Assembly: GCA_017503785.1 (NCBI GenBank)
Contig: JAFVSK010000004.1
Span: forward strand, 18,572 to 82,571
DNA from: Clostridia bacterium
Lineage (GTDB): Bacteria > Bacillota > Clostridia > Oscillospirales > Acutalibacteraceae
Length of the DNA stretch: 64,000 bases
Reading direction: 5' to 3'
Position numbers and translations under genes: made by a program
The notes under the pieces: generated by a model
Database searches by the model: none
Seen by the model: the letters and a program-made list of their open reading frames with translations, nothing else
Told to the model about the DNA's origin: nothing
Shown: positions 36,342 to 45,578 of the stretch, piece by piece
How the letters are laid out: each line of letters opens with the position of its first letter
Position numbering within the stretch: position 1 is the first letter of the stretch

Positions 36342-39300
36342 TTACGCAGCTATAGCATTTGCATTAACCTGCTCAATCGCTTTGCGAATTCCCATCCAAA
36401 CAGCAAGGTCGGTGAATACTTCCACAACACTGCCCTTATCGGTGAATGGCGATTCCTGCAATACGGACAGATCTTTCATCAAACCGTTATGAACGATATA
36501 CTCAACGATTTGATTTACAAAATAGATCTGTCTTGAATCAAGATTAACATCATTCAAATACTGTGCAAAAGCCTCTTTTGCAGCGCTCATTTCAAGACCT
36601 ACAATTTCGCGGACAAACTCGCCGAGCGGTTTCTCGCCAAACTCCGCTTCATAGTCCTCTTTGGTGCCAACTTCACTCCACAAAATTTGTTCCAATTCCT
36701 TAACATCACTACTGTTTAACGGAACATTAGACTTCAGTTTAGCGATAACTGCATTGTCTTGATGCTGACGAACATAAAACTCCGCCTTTGCTTTATAGTT
36801 TTTAAGGTCGTCGTTTTCAAGCTCGGATTCATTCCAATCGATTGAGAGGATTTCATCGTCAAAGTTGGTGTGATATATAGCGCCATTGTAAGGGATATAT
36901 TTAATCAGATCTCTCAAACTTTTACGGATGTGCTCGAACTCATTAATGCCGGCAGTATCCACATAATCGGTATGCAGAATCTTATCGATCAGTTCCGATT
37001 GCACCATAATCTCAGGAATGTTAGCAACACCGGCGATACCCGCCACCTTTTTATACAGATCACTACGCGCCTTATTATACTTTTTACCGACAAGATACGC
37101 GAGCTCAATGCCATACATTAATGCATCAAAACGCATAGCTTTTGGTTCATCCTCATCTGGAGTAATAAGCGGTGCAAGTTCGTCTGCAATAATTAATGTA
37201 TCCTCATAGGATAGGGCGGTATAATTGTCTGCATTTGCATATAATTCAACATATTTGAGGTGTTGACGAACTGCGAAATTTTCCTTGTTAAGTTCCTTAA
37301 CTTTTCGCACCATATCGTCCACAAGCTCTTTGCGGAAAGCAATCAAATCCTTGGTTTGATATGCTAAGTCCTGAAGCTTGAACGCCATCTGCGCCTTAAG
37401 ATTGAAGATTGCCCCCTGCAAAGCAATTTGGTTGGCAGATCTTCCTTTTCCACCCATTCGGAAAAATTCGAAGTTTCCGCAAAAATCAAAGATGTAGAAC
37501 ATTTTCTTGTCTTCGCCGTTAATAAGTCCGGGGCAAAGACGTGTTCCGCGACCAATCATCTGCCAGAACTTTGCCTTACTCATCACCTTTTTAAAGAATA
37601 CGAGATTTAAGCATTCGGGCACGTCAATACCCGTATCCAGCATATCAACCGAGATTGCAATCTGCGGTAATTTTTTTGGATCGGAAAACTCATCAATAGC
37701 GCTTTGCGCATAGTTAATTTTGTTATCAATAACCTTTGCAAAGCCGTTTAGGTGCGGATATTCTTTGTTGAACACTTCGAATATTTTTTCAGCATGACGG
37801 TGATTTTTTGCAAAGATAATGGTTTTGCCTATTCTCTGACCATAATCAATTTTGATGCCGTTGGTCATCAGCACGTTCAGCACTTCTTTGATGGTATCTT
37901 CATTAAAAATCCAATCGTTAAGTGCTGACGATCCAATCTTATCCGGCAGTTCACCGTCGCGGGCAAAGGTTGCCTCATATTCTTCTTTATCCTCATCTGA
38001 CAAATCATCGTAGACAATACCTTGCTCAATAAATTTAAGTTTGGTTTCTACAGACATAAAGTCAACGAGGAAGCCGTCTTTTACTGCATCGGCAAGTTCA
38101 TAACCGTATGTAGGAACGCCGTTTTCAAGTTCAAACACTTCATAAGTGTTCTTGTCGATTTCATCTTTAGGCGTAGCAGTAAGACCCACCAAAGGTGCGT
38201 CAAAATAGTTGAATATATCACGATATTTGTTATAGATAGAGCGATGCGCTTCATCGCAAATAACCAAATCAAAATGGCCACAGGTGAACAGTTTTCCTTT
38301 TTCGTCCTTAACGGAATCAATACAATTCATCATCGTCTGATAGGTCGAGAAAACGCAATGAGCGGTATAGTTATCTTTTTCTTCGCAAAGGTTGGTTACC
38401 GATAAATCGGACAGAAGGTTAACAAAACTACGCTTTGCTTGTGTAACAAGAGAGTTACGATCGGCAAGAAATAAAATATTTTTAACCCAACCATGCTCAA
38501 GCAAAACTTTACAAAGAGCAATAACGGTTCTTGTTTTACCCGAACCGGTTGCCATAACCAACAACGCTTTTCTACGATTCTTCTTGCCAAAACTATCGCA
38601 AACTGCCTTGATGGCGCCTTCTTGATAATAACGACCCGCGATGTTTTTATCCACTACTACGTGGTTCAAGCTTGTCCGCATGGTTTGCAGATTGAACATT
38701 TTTTCAAGGTCGCGTTTGGAATAGATGGTTGCCACCTTGCGCTCGGGGTAGAGGTTATCTGTAATGCGAGTATCAAAACCGTTAGAAAGGAAAATAACGG
38801 GACGACGACCAAACTTTTTCTCCAAAAGGTCAGCATACAACTTGGCTTGCTGCCTGCCTTTTGATACGTCAACACAGGTGCGTTTTGCTTCAAGCACTGC
38901 AAGAGGTTTGCCATCGTCGCCAAAAAGAACGTAATCCGCAAAGCCAACCTCCGATTTGTTGGGCATGCCGGGGAGTTCATATTCATTGATCCAGTCTTTA
39001 CCCTCTGTCCAACCGGCATCCTGAAGCATAAAATCAATATAGATTTTTCTTGTTTTATACTCCGAAATATCAAGTGGCTTCGGCACGTAAGTTTGTTGTT
39101 GTTCTTCACGGCGCGCGGTCAGCTCGGCTTTAAGTGCTGCATTCTCTGCCATCAAAGCTTCAAAATCAATATCGGGAACTTGAACGGCAGGAGGCGTTTC
39201 TGCAGGAGTATCTTTCAACAACTCGGGATTAAACGCAGCTTGCTCATATTCCGTAGCGTAGCAACAAGCAACGAAATCCATAAGGATATAGAGGTTTTCA

Positions 39301-39632
39301 AGACAGAGCATAGCCTGTTCTTCGGTGACCTTTTTACCCGTATGCGCCGCATTGTTACCGACGCGGCGAATAAAATCCATCCTTCGCCAAATGTCCGTGC
39401 CAACAATATCACGAAACTCCTCGGTGTTCATAAGACTCACCAAAGTGTCTTGCCAGGGCATGACGAGAGAGCTGTCAACGGAATACATCCATTTAACAGC
39501 CATTTCCATCGCCCTGCGGCAATTTATAATACAGGTAGACAAGTCAATATGTAACGTCTTTTCCGCTGCTACTGCAACGCCGGAAAAACTCTCAAATTGC
39601 TTGTCCTTTGTTAAAAAATCAAAGTTGGTCAT
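36342..39632 (-). CDS. hsdR: Type I restriction enzyme R subunit
   Basis: Motor and nuclease subunit of a type I restriction-modification complex. 1096 residues: an N-terminal DUF4145-like helical domain (about 1-135), a nuclease core (LFGDDGKPLAVLEAKRTCVD, the PD-(D/E)XK metal site, about 225-250), a DEAD-type translocase with VMATGSGKTRTV (Walker A) and LVICDEAHRSIY (Walker B), the second motor domain with GRGTRLCPG, and a C-terminal EcoEI-type HsdM/HsdS-contact region (LEQILWSEVGTKEDYEAEFG). The gene is full length. It is the last gene of the RM operon proper and is separated from hsdS by two unknown genes. Confidence 0.94.
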   Translation of the reverse strand: MTNFDFLTKDKQFESFSGVAVAAEKTLHIDLSTCIINCRRAMEMAVKWMYSVDSSLVMPWQDTLVSLMNTEEFRDIVGTDIWRRMDFIRRVGNNAAHTGKKVTEEQAMLCLENLYILMDFVACCYATEYEQAAFNPELLKDTPAETPPAVQVPDIDFEALMAENAALKAELTARREEQQQTYVPKPLDISEYKTRKIYIDFMLQDAGWTEGKDWINEYELPGMPNKSEVGFADYVLFGDDGKPLAVLEAKRTCVDVSKGRQQAKLYADLLEKKFGRRPVIFLSNGFDTRITDNLYPERKVATIYSKRDLEKMFNLQTMRTSLNHVVVDKNIAGRYYQEGAIKAVCDSFGKKNRRKALLVMATGSGKTRTVIALCKVLLEHGWVKNILFLADRNSLVTQAKRSFVNLLSDLSVTNLCEEKDNYTAHCVFSTYQTMMNCIDSVKDEKGKLFTCGHFDLVICDEAHRSIYNKYRDIFNYFDAPLVGLTATPKDEIDKNTYEVFELENGVPTYGYELADAVKDGFLVDFMSVETKLKFIEQGIVYDDLSDEDKEEYEATFARDGELPDKIGSSALNDWIFNEDTIKEVLNVLMTNGIKIDYGQRIGKTIIFAKNHRHAEKIFEVFNKEYPHLNGFAKVIDNKINYAQSAIDEFSDPKKLPQIAISVDMLDTGIDVPECLNLVFFKKVMSKAKFWQMIGRGTRLCPGLINGEDKKMFYIFDFCGNFEFFRMGGKGRSANQIALQGAIFNLKAQMAFKLQDLAYQTKDLIAFRKELVDDMVRKVKELNKENFAVRQHLKYVELYANADNYTALSYEDTLIIADELAPLITPDEDEPKAMRFDALMYGIELAYLVGKKYNKARSDLYKKVAGIAGVANIPEIMVQSELIDKILHTDYVDTAGINEFEHIRKSLRDLIKYIPYNGAIYHTNFDDEILSIDWNESELENDDLKNYKAKAEFYVRQHQDNAVIAKLKSNVPLNSSDVKELEQILWSEVGTKEDYEAEFGEKPLGEFVREIVGLEMSAAKEAFAQYLNDVNLDSRQIYFVNQIVEYIVHNGLMKDLSVLQESPFTDKGSVVEVFTDLAVWMGIRKAIEQVNANAIAA

Positions 39633-39666
39633 TCAAGCACCTCCTGAGAACTTAGGTCAAATGATT

Positions 39667-40614
39667 TTATGTGTCGATTGATTTCTTCTCCATTTCCATA
39701 GCAGCAATTATTTTTTCCAACTTAGGGCTTTCTGTTACTTTATAAAGGATTTTTGCAAAAATCATCCTTTTATCTTCCTCACTTATGGATGTCATACGTT
39801 CAACAGCTTTTAATTCTTTTAATGCCGTTATCATCGTATACTCGATATTTTGCTTTTCCATAATATCTTTGCTTGATATTTGTGCGTCTTTTTCGAGTTG
39901 TTTCTTTTCCTGTTTTAAAGGCGAAATTATATCCGACAACAAGCAACCGATAGTATTAGTACAAAAATAGAAACTTGCAATCGCTAGGTTTTGGTTTAAC
40001 AAATTAATTTCTACACCTTGTTCATTAATATACACAGTAGCTGTAGTAACAACTAGCAGCACTAAGTTGATTATAAAAAGCGACAATGAATTGAATTTAG
40101 TGCCGATCGTTTGATACTTCTCGATCTTTTCTTCAATTATTTTCCTTTTTATCATTAAACCGTGCATATCGTCGTTTTGCGGTTCTTTCTTCTTAAGGAA
40201 CTCAACAACAACTACATTCCAAACAAGGAAAGCGGTTGTTGCTATTCCGAATATGGACCATTCTAATGAAATAAGATTTTGTAAATCGCCGAGTTCCCAA
40301 ACAACCTTGGGTTTTAGCGAAATAAAAGTTATTAGGGAGATTATATAAAACAAAATAAGGCGAGAGCTGTTTATGGTAATCCAAATTAATATCTTGAACT
40401 TCTTTTTTCGAATGCGAGAAATTACCTCCAAGACACCAATCGCCAATAGCATACCTAAAGATATCCAAAACGAAAGTTGTAGCCACATTTTATCTGAAAC
40501 ATAGTTTAATTCATTTAAAATTTTCAATCCAGAAAAACAATAAAGAAAAGCCAGTGTGAACGATAACAGTACAACGAAAATACACGCAAACGCAATTTTG
40601 AGTTTAGTTTTCAT
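39667..40614 (-). CDS. Membrane protein inserted in the RM operon, unknown
   Basis: 315 residues, unrecognised. Two N-terminal membrane helices (about 7-30 and 45-65), two more at about 78-98 and 118-136, then a pair at about 180-215. A charged coiled-coil tail follows (PLKQEKKQLEKDAQISSKDIMEKQ), and a helical end contains AVERMTSISEEDKRMIFAKILYK. A GGAGG precedes the ATG. It lies 35 nt upstream of hsdR and 20 nt after another unknown gene within the operon, an arrangement suggesting a membrane-linked accessory of the restriction system or a separate small defence unit. No function can be assigned. Confidence 0.7.
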   Translation of the reverse strand: MKTKLKIAFACIFVVLLSFTLAFLYCFSGLKILNELNYVSDKMWLQLSFWISLGMLLAIGVLEVISRIRKKKFKILIWITINSSRLILFYIISLITFISLKPKVVWELGDLQNLISLEWSIFGIATTAFLVWNVVVVEFLKKKEPQNDDMHGLMIKRKIIEEKIEKYQTIGTKFNSLSLFIINLVLLVVTTATVYINEQGVEINLLNQNLAIASFYFCTNTIGCLLSDIISPLKQEKKQLEKDAQISSKDIMEKQNIEYTMITALKELKAVERMTSISEEDKRMIFAKILYKVTESPKLEKIIAAMEMEKKSIDT

Positions 40615-40634
40615 TTTGCATTCCTCCAGTTTAA

Positions 40635-41189
40635 TTAACTTGTTTGCTCACCAAGTTTTAGCACAAGTGGCAACAAGGTTAATCCAACATCGATACCTTT
40701 ATCCGCAATCCACTTTATAATCTCTTTTGCTTTGTCCCACTTTTTGGTTTTGCGATCAGACGAAGCAACTATCTTTTCCAGTTCATCAATTTTACTATGT
40801 ATTTCATCAATTTCTTCGTCTCTTAATGACGTCATCGCCTCGACCTGCTTTTTTGCTTCTGCAAATGAAATATTCAATGTGGCAGAAAACTGATTTGTGT
40901 TATTCACAGTTATTCCTGTGTTCTCATCTTTGGCATAACTGTTTTTATAATCCATCGCCTTAAACAAAAGTAGTTTTTCTTTCATTCTTTCAAGGTTTTC
41001 TTTGCGATATGTTCCGTCATTGTCATAAAATAAACTGTGTAAACCATCTTCAAAGCCATCAATAATGCTGCCATATTTTGATACTAAAATACCATGTAGT
41101 TTTCCGCGACTTTGTTTGTTCCCATTTATAATTTCATCTTCACACTTTTTGATGTCATCATCTATGATTATTTTGAACTCTTCGGTCAT
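40635..41189 (-). CDS. Helical cytoplasmic protein in the RM operon, unknown
   Basis: About 184 residues from ATG 41189 (GAGGTGACATTT before it; GTG 41198 is an alternative). The N-terminal part is charged (MTEEFKIIIDDDIKKCEDEI). A short Asn/Thr-rich stretch (GITVNNTNQFSATLNISF, about 107-124) is followed by a coiled coil (LRDEEIDEIHSKIDELEKIV), and an amphipathic or hydrophobic C-terminal helix (KGIDVGLTLLPLVLKL) might insert into membrane. That last feature resembles effectors that end in a membrane-active helix, but this is only a shape argument. It starts 10 nt after the hsdS stop. Confidence 0.65.
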   Translation of the reverse strand: MTEEFKIIIDDDIKKCEDEIINGNKQSRGKLHGILVSKYGSIIDGFEDGLHSLFYDNDGTYRKENLERMKEKLLLFKAMDYKNSYAKDENTGITVNNTNQFSATLNISFAEAKKQVEAMTSLRDEEIDEIHSKIDELEKIVASSDRKTKKWDKAKEIIKWIADKGIDVGLTLLPLVLKLGEQTS

Positions 41190-41199
41190 AAATGTCACC

Positions 41200-42354
41200 T
41201 CATCTGAAATATTTTTGCATCAGTGCTTTTTTGAGTGTTTCGAGTTTTTCAAGACTTTGCTGAATTGCCAATTTTGATTTGTCGGTCTGTTCGACGAAGG
41301 CAATAAACTCTCTTTGGAGTTCCACCGGAGGAATGATTTGTTTATAGGCTTTCATAATTGCCGTATTCAAATTGGGTTGTGTTCCAGCCGGAGCAATTCT
41401 TCTAAAATGATCAGTCATTTGATTTAGCGCTTGCAATAAAAAGACTTTGTCTAATCTTTCGTCAATGTCCTCCATTGCAAGCCACCCATCGTGTATGCAT
41501 CCATCAAATGTAATGATACGTGCAAAACCAAGCGATACTCCGCAATTAGCGAATATTAAACTGCCAGCCTTTACCATACGGCTCTTTGACACACCAGCTT
41601 GAATAATATGCTCCTTTGTAGAATGAAGGTATATATTCTCTCCATCCGTAGCATCGCCGATCTTTATCCATGGAATATCACCGCCAAGATACTTTTCAAT
41701 AGGTCGAGGTGAACCACCTCTTACTATCGTACATAGTTCACCCAACGGTTGGATGTCCCATCCTTTGTCGTTGACGTTTATGTCACCAAACAGTTCGATA
41801 AATCGGGATTTGACAAGTTCGTCAAGTTTTGAAAGTTGCTGTTTGCGGAGAACAATCAATTTACTCAAGGCGTCAAGTTGATTTACAATACTTTCTTGCT
41901 CTTTTTCCGAAACAATTATAATATCCAACTCATCAATATGTTCATTTCGAATATTATTTATATTCGCTCCACCAGATAATTCTGAAATGGTGCTTCTGTA
42001 TTTTGGACTTTGAAAAAAGTAGCCTATATAACTTGGTATAAGTTTTTTTGGACGCACCACTTTGCAAAAAGCGCCAAAGGCAACAGGGAGATTTTCGCTT
42101 GCAATAGCAGCTTTTCCAACTAAACTCTTACTGCCGCTTGATGCACATACAATAATATCTCCCTTTTTGATATATTGCTTATCTGAGATTTTGCTCTTTT
42201 TTACATATACCAAGTCATCAAAGTTTAATCCGTCATCTTGTATGTTGTTTGCTCGCAAAATAGCAACAGCGTCATTATCGGTCGAGGTGCAAATATCTTC
42301 TGGTTTGTATGATACACCACGAATTTGCTCGATGTAATCGCCTAATCTTGCCAT
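41200..42354 (-). CDS. hsdS: Type I restriction enzyme specificity subunit
   Basis: DNA-recognition subunit that directs both methylation and cleavage. 384 residues with two target-recognition domains: TRD1 about 1-150 (ending SGGANINNIRNEHIDELDIII) and TRD2 about 200-350 (beginning WDIQPLGELCTIVRGGSPRP and ending PAGTQPNLNTAIMKAYKQIIPP), each followed by a coiled-coil spacer (LDALSKLIVLRKQQLSKLDELVKSRF and QQSLEKLETLKKALMQKYFR). The specificity cannot be read. Its ATG overlaps the stop of the preceding membrane-protein gene (TAATG). Confidence 0.92.
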   Translation of the reverse strand: MARLGDYIEQIRGVSYKPEDICTSTDNDAVAILRANNIQDDGLNFDDLVYVKKSKISDKQYIKKGDIIVCASSGSKSLVGKAAIASENLPVAFGAFCKVVRPKKLIPSYIGYFFQSPKYRSTISELSGGANINNIRNEHIDELDIIIVSEKEQESIVNQLDALSKLIVLRKQQLSKLDELVKSRFIELFGDINVNDKGWDIQPLGELCTIVRGGSPRPIEKYLGGDIPWIKIGDATDGENIYLHSTKEHIIQAGVSKSRMVKAGSLIFANCGVSLGFARIITFDGCIHDGWLAMEDIDERLDKVFLLQALNQMTDHFRRIAPAGTQPNLNTAIMKAYKQIIPPVELQREFIAFVEQTDKSKLAIQQSLEKLETLKKALMQKYFR

Positions 42355-42791
42355 TATCCCACTCCTTTCAGCAAAGCTACCAATGCCACAACTAAAGCCG
42401 CTATTGCTACAATGTTAGAAAACAGTGATGCTACATAAGTTCTATCGTTTTCTTTATCAATTTCTTTTGCTGTAACAATTGAAAATACACAAAAACCAGT
42501 AGTAAAAAATGTTATTAAAAACTCAAATAAAAATGCTACGATTTCTGTCAATGTTCCGCTTTCAAAAACAGAAGTTATATTTTGGCATAACGATATAAAC
42601 ATAGCAATAGCCAATATTCCCGAAAGGATTGCAACACCCCAGAATATAGGTATAAGTATGTATTTCATCCATTCACGTGATGGTGAATATTGTTCCTGCT
42701 GTTTGGTATTAGCTTTTACAATCGCCTCTGCTAATTTATCATAATCTATTTCATTGTTAACAACAGTTATATTTCTTCTGCGGTTTCTCAC
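42354..42791 (-). CDS. Small membrane protein between hsdM and hsdS, unknown
   Basis: 145 residues starting at GTG 42791 (RNRRRNITVVNNEIDYDKLAEAIVKANTKQ). The short basic and acidic N-terminus is followed by three hydrophobic segments: about 45-68 (LIPIFWGVAILSGILAIAMF), 80-100 (VAFLFEFLITFFTTGFCVF) and 120-143 (FSNIVAIAALVVALVALLKG). The start overlaps the hsdM stop by 4 nt (GTGA), and the stop overlaps hsdS (TAATG), so translation is coupled on both sides. That argues it belongs to the system rather than being a random insertion. No family recognised. Confidence 0.75.
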   Translation of the reverse strand: MRNRRRNITVVNNEIDYDKLAEAIVKANTKQQEQYSPSREWMKYILIPIFWGVAILSGILAIAMFISLCQNITSVFESGTLTEIVAFLFEFLITFFTTGFCVFSIVTAKEIDKENDRTYVASLFSNIVAIAALVVALVALLKGVG

Positions 42792-44284
42792 AGCATTTCC
42801 TCCAGCTCTACAAGGCCTTTTTGGATTTCCATTTCCAGTTCGTGCAGGTCGGTCATAAGTTCGGCAGTAGAGGGATACTCTACTGGTACATACTCGGTCT
42901 TTTTGTACTTATTGATGGAGAGGTCATAATCGTTACCGGCGATTTCTTGCTTCGGTACAAAGAAGGATTTTTCCGTTCTTTCTCTGCTATCTTCGGCTTC
43001 GAGATTATGGAAGCGCGCGATGATATCGGGGATATCGTTTTCTTTGACTTCGCTACGTTTATCGTCAAGACTGAAACCATCGGCTTGCATATCGTAGAAC
43101 CAAACCTTATCGGTGCCGCCGTGTCCTGTTTTGGTAAAAATAAGAATACCGGTGGATACACCTGCGTAAGGCTTGAAAACGCCGGAAGGCATAGAGATAA
43201 CGGCTTCAAGACGATTATCTTCAATGATTGCCTTGCGAATCGCCTTATGTGCGGTAGAAGAACCAAATAAAACACCATCGGGAACGATGCAGGCACATCT
43301 GCCACCGGTGCGGAGCATACGCAAGAACAGAGCCAAGAAGAGCAGTTCTGTTTTCTTGGTTTTGCAGACTTTTAAAAGGTCGGTCGAGACGGTATCGTAA
43401 TCCAAGCTGCCCTTGAACGGCGGATTGGCAAGGATAAGGGAATATTTGTCCTTATCGGGATTTTGGTCAGAAAGGCTGTCACGGTACTCAATAAATGGGT
43501 GCTCTACACCGTGGGTCATCATGTTCATGGCGCCGATACGGAGCATGGTTCGATCCATATCATAACCGAAGAACATATGGTTCATATAATGGTCTTTTTT
43601 CTGCCGATCAAAGAAGATCTCTTCTTTGAGATTTTCTTTCAGATATTCACCGGCGGTTACTAAAAATCCGCTTGTACCGCACGCAGGATCACAAATCACG
43701 TCGTCTGCTTTCGGCTGCATCATCTCCACCATCATTTTGATAATATGACGTGGGGTACGGAACTGACCGTTAAGACCTGATTGCGCAATTTTATTGAGAA
43801 GGTATTCGTATGTATCTCCGCGAACGTCCTTGTCCTGTTCTTTTGCCATAAGAGCATAGATTTCGTCTAAAGCATCAACCACTTTGGAAAGCAGGAGCGG
43901 TGTGGGCAACTTGAAGATGGCGTCATCCATATATTTGGAATAGGCGCTGTCTTTTTTGCCGTCAAGATTTTTAATAAACGGGAATACCCATTCCTGCATC
44001 GTGGAATACATTTTTCCTGCAGGAAAATCACGGAATACCGACCATTTGAGTTGGCTGCCATCCACTTTGCGCTCGCCGATGGTAACCTCGCCTGCAAAAA
44101 TGCTTTTGTAAGGAAGGCCGAGCATGGCACTTTCTTTTGCACGAAGGTTATCCGAATCGTCAAGGTCACGAATAAACATCAGATACGTGATCTGCTCGAT
44201 AACATCCAAAGGGTTAACAAGTCCGCCAGCGGCAAAAACATCCCACAGACTATCAATTTTATTTTTCAGTTCACCTGTAATCAT
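42788..44284 (-). CDS. hsdM: Type I restriction enzyme methyltransferase subunit
   Basis: N6-adenine methyltransferase of the type I complex. About 498 residues; ATG 44284 is preferred over ATG 44290 because AAGGAG then has normal spacing. HsdM N-terminal helical domain (LWDVFAAGGLVNPLDVIEQITYLMFIRDLDD), SAM-binding motif I DPACGTSGFL, catalytic motif IV ANPPFKG, and a C-terminal region (LPTPLL is in the N-domain; VEYPSTAELMTDLHELEMEI at the end). The gene overlaps the Fic gene stop by a few nucleotides, so Fic and HsdM are translationally linked. Confidence 0.94.
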   Translation of the reverse strand: MITGELKNKIDSLWDVFAAGGLVNPLDVIEQITYLMFIRDLDDSDNLRAKESAMLGLPYKSIFAGEVTIGERKVDGSQLKWSVFRDFPAGKMYSTMQEWVFPFIKNLDGKKDSAYSKYMDDAIFKLPTPLLLSKVVDALDEIYALMAKEQDKDVRGDTYEYLLNKIAQSGLNGQFRTPRHIIKMMVEMMQPKADDVICDPACGTSGFLVTAGEYLKENLKEEIFFDRQKKDHYMNHMFFGYDMDRTMLRIGAMNMMTHGVEHPFIEYRDSLSDQNPDKDKYSLILANPPFKGSLDYDTVSTDLLKVCKTKKTELLFLALFLRMLRTGGRCACIVPDGVLFGSSTAHKAIRKAIIEDNRLEAVISMPSGVFKPYAGVSTGILIFTKTGHGGTDKVWFYDMQADGFSLDDKRSEVKENDIPDIIARFHNLEAEDSRERTEKSFFVPKQEIAGNDYDLSINKYKKTEYVPVEYPSTAELMTDLHELEMEIQKGLVELEEML

Positions 44285-44286
44285 AA

Positions 44287-45342
44287 TCATTTCTCCTTAT
44301 TCCAAACATAAGATGTGTAGCGGCCGCCACTGATTTTTACAATTTCACCGTTCTTAACAAGATCATTTAATGTTCTTTGAACGGTCACTTGACTAATATC
44401 CGGGCATTTTTGCATAATCTCTGTCTTTGTGATTTTACCAAGCGTATCTTTGATGATTTCTCGTATGCGGTCGGGTTTTGACATTCCGCTTGTTGCCAAA
44501 ACTTTTACACGAGCAGAGAAATCGCGATAAGCAGAAAGAATAACGCCTAACATATACCTAACAAAGTGAGAGTAATCGTTTTCTTCTTCGTGCCAATCTT
44601 GTGAGCTGCTTTGTAATGCTTCATAATAAGTGTCTTTTGTGGTTTCAATTGCTTTTTCGATACTGATATATTTTCCGACGATATATCCGGAACGATAGAG
44701 AAGAAGCAGTGTAAGCAGTCGGCTCATTCTTCCGTTTCCGTCGTTAAACGGATGGATACAAAGAAAATCGAGAATGAACATCGGGATAATGAGCAGCGGA
44801 TCGGCATCGCTGTGATGGATAGCATCGTCATACGCTGCGCAAATTGACTCCATGGCCTCCGGAGTTTCCCACGCTGCCAACGGGTGGAATCGCACGAAAC
44901 GGTTGCCCTCTGCATCTTCTTCTGCAATGACGTTATCTGCATTCTTATAATTGCCGCCAATGGATTTGCCACTGAATTTGTACAGATTGCGATGCAACTG
45001 CAATATATAAGACGGGCGAACGAGAATATAATCATAATCCTCATGTATTGAGGCTAGTACATCTCGATAACCGGCTATCTCCTGCTCATCACGAGAGCGA
45101 GGTGTTGTTTTATTAGCCAAAAGTTTTTTTAAACGGTCATCTGAAGTGTAAATACCTTCAATATTATTAGAAGCTTCTGTGCTCTGTATCTTTGCAATTT
45201 CCACTAACTGAGTTAGAGTGTCGCTTTGCGCTTCAACATAAAGCTTTTGCTCGCCTTTAAATTCGTGTATTTGAGAAAGCATATTCACAATTTCTGGAGT
45301 TAAAAGTTGTTGCCATTTTTTGCTGTATTCGTAAGTTCTCAT
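44287..45342 (-). CDS. Fic-family protein with C-terminal winged helix
   Basis: Likely AMP-transferase acting on a protein target. 351 residues from ATG 45342 (TTGGAGAAG upstream; a TTG five codons earlier is less likely). The N-terminal domain has the autoinhibitory motif SNNIEG (about 58-63; [S/T]xxxE[G/N]), the mark of class II Fic proteins whose own helix blocks ATP. The catalytic motif IHPFNDGNGR (about 196-205) is complete. The C-terminal ~60 residues (MQKCPDISQVTVQRTLNDLVKNGEIVKIS) form a winged helix. First gene of the operon with hsdM; Fic-RM pairings are known, and here the coupling is tight. Confidence 0.92.
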   Translation of the reverse strand: MRTYEYSKKWQQLLTPEIVNMLSQIHEFKGEQKLYVEAQSDTLTQLVEIAKIQSTEASNNIEGIYTSDDRLKKLLANKTTPRSRDEQEIAGYRDVLASIHEDYDYILVRPSYILQLHRNLYKFSGKSIGGNYKNADNVIAEEDAEGNRFVRFHPLAAWETPEAMESICAAYDDAIHHSDADPLLIIPMFILDFLCIHPFNDGNGRMSRLLTLLLLYRSGYIVGKYISIEKAIETTKDTYYEALQSSSQDWHEEENDYSHFVRYMLGVILSAYRDFSARVKVLATSGMSKPDRIREIIKDTLGKITKTEIMQKCPDISQVTVQRTLNDLVKNGEIVKISGGRYTSYVWNKEK

Positions 45343-45396
45343 CAATATCTTCTCCAAAATTCAATTTGCTCATTTTTATTATTTTGATACAATTAC

Positions 45397-45425
45397 ATTA
45401 TATACGTTAAAATACTCATTGTCAA
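45397..45425 (-). promoter_or_regulatory. Promoter of the fic-hsdM-hsdS-hsdR operon
   Basis: On the minus strand a perfect TTGACA and TATAAT with a 17-nt spacer, the strongest promoter in the island. Confidence 0.8.
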
Positions 45426-45430
45426 TATTT

Positions 45431-45462
45431 AATTTAATCATTTGCACAAAAATGATTAAATT
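45431..45462. promoter_or_regulatory. 12-bp inverted repeat upstream of the Fic-RM promoter
   Basis: AATTTAATCATT (45431-45442) and AATGATTAAATT (45451-45462) separated by 8 nt, just upstream of the -35 box. It could be an operator for a regulator such as the winged helix of the Fic protein, or a weak terminator. Confidence 0.55.
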
Positions 45463-45578
45463 GGAGCGTTGCTTTATAACTTTAAACTTATCATTTCCAT
45501 ATTAGCGGATATATTAGCGCACATAGAAATGTTGAAGCCTCCACTCGGACTTGAACCGCGTGGAGGCTGTGTTTCACG

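Noticed and set aside
45535-45570. Hairpin AGCCTCCAC/GTGGAGGCT with a GGTTCAAGTCC loop resembling a tRNA T arm
   Set aside because: The stem does not fold as a T arm and no acceptor or anticodon arm is present; treated as a possible terminator of the TipAS gene.
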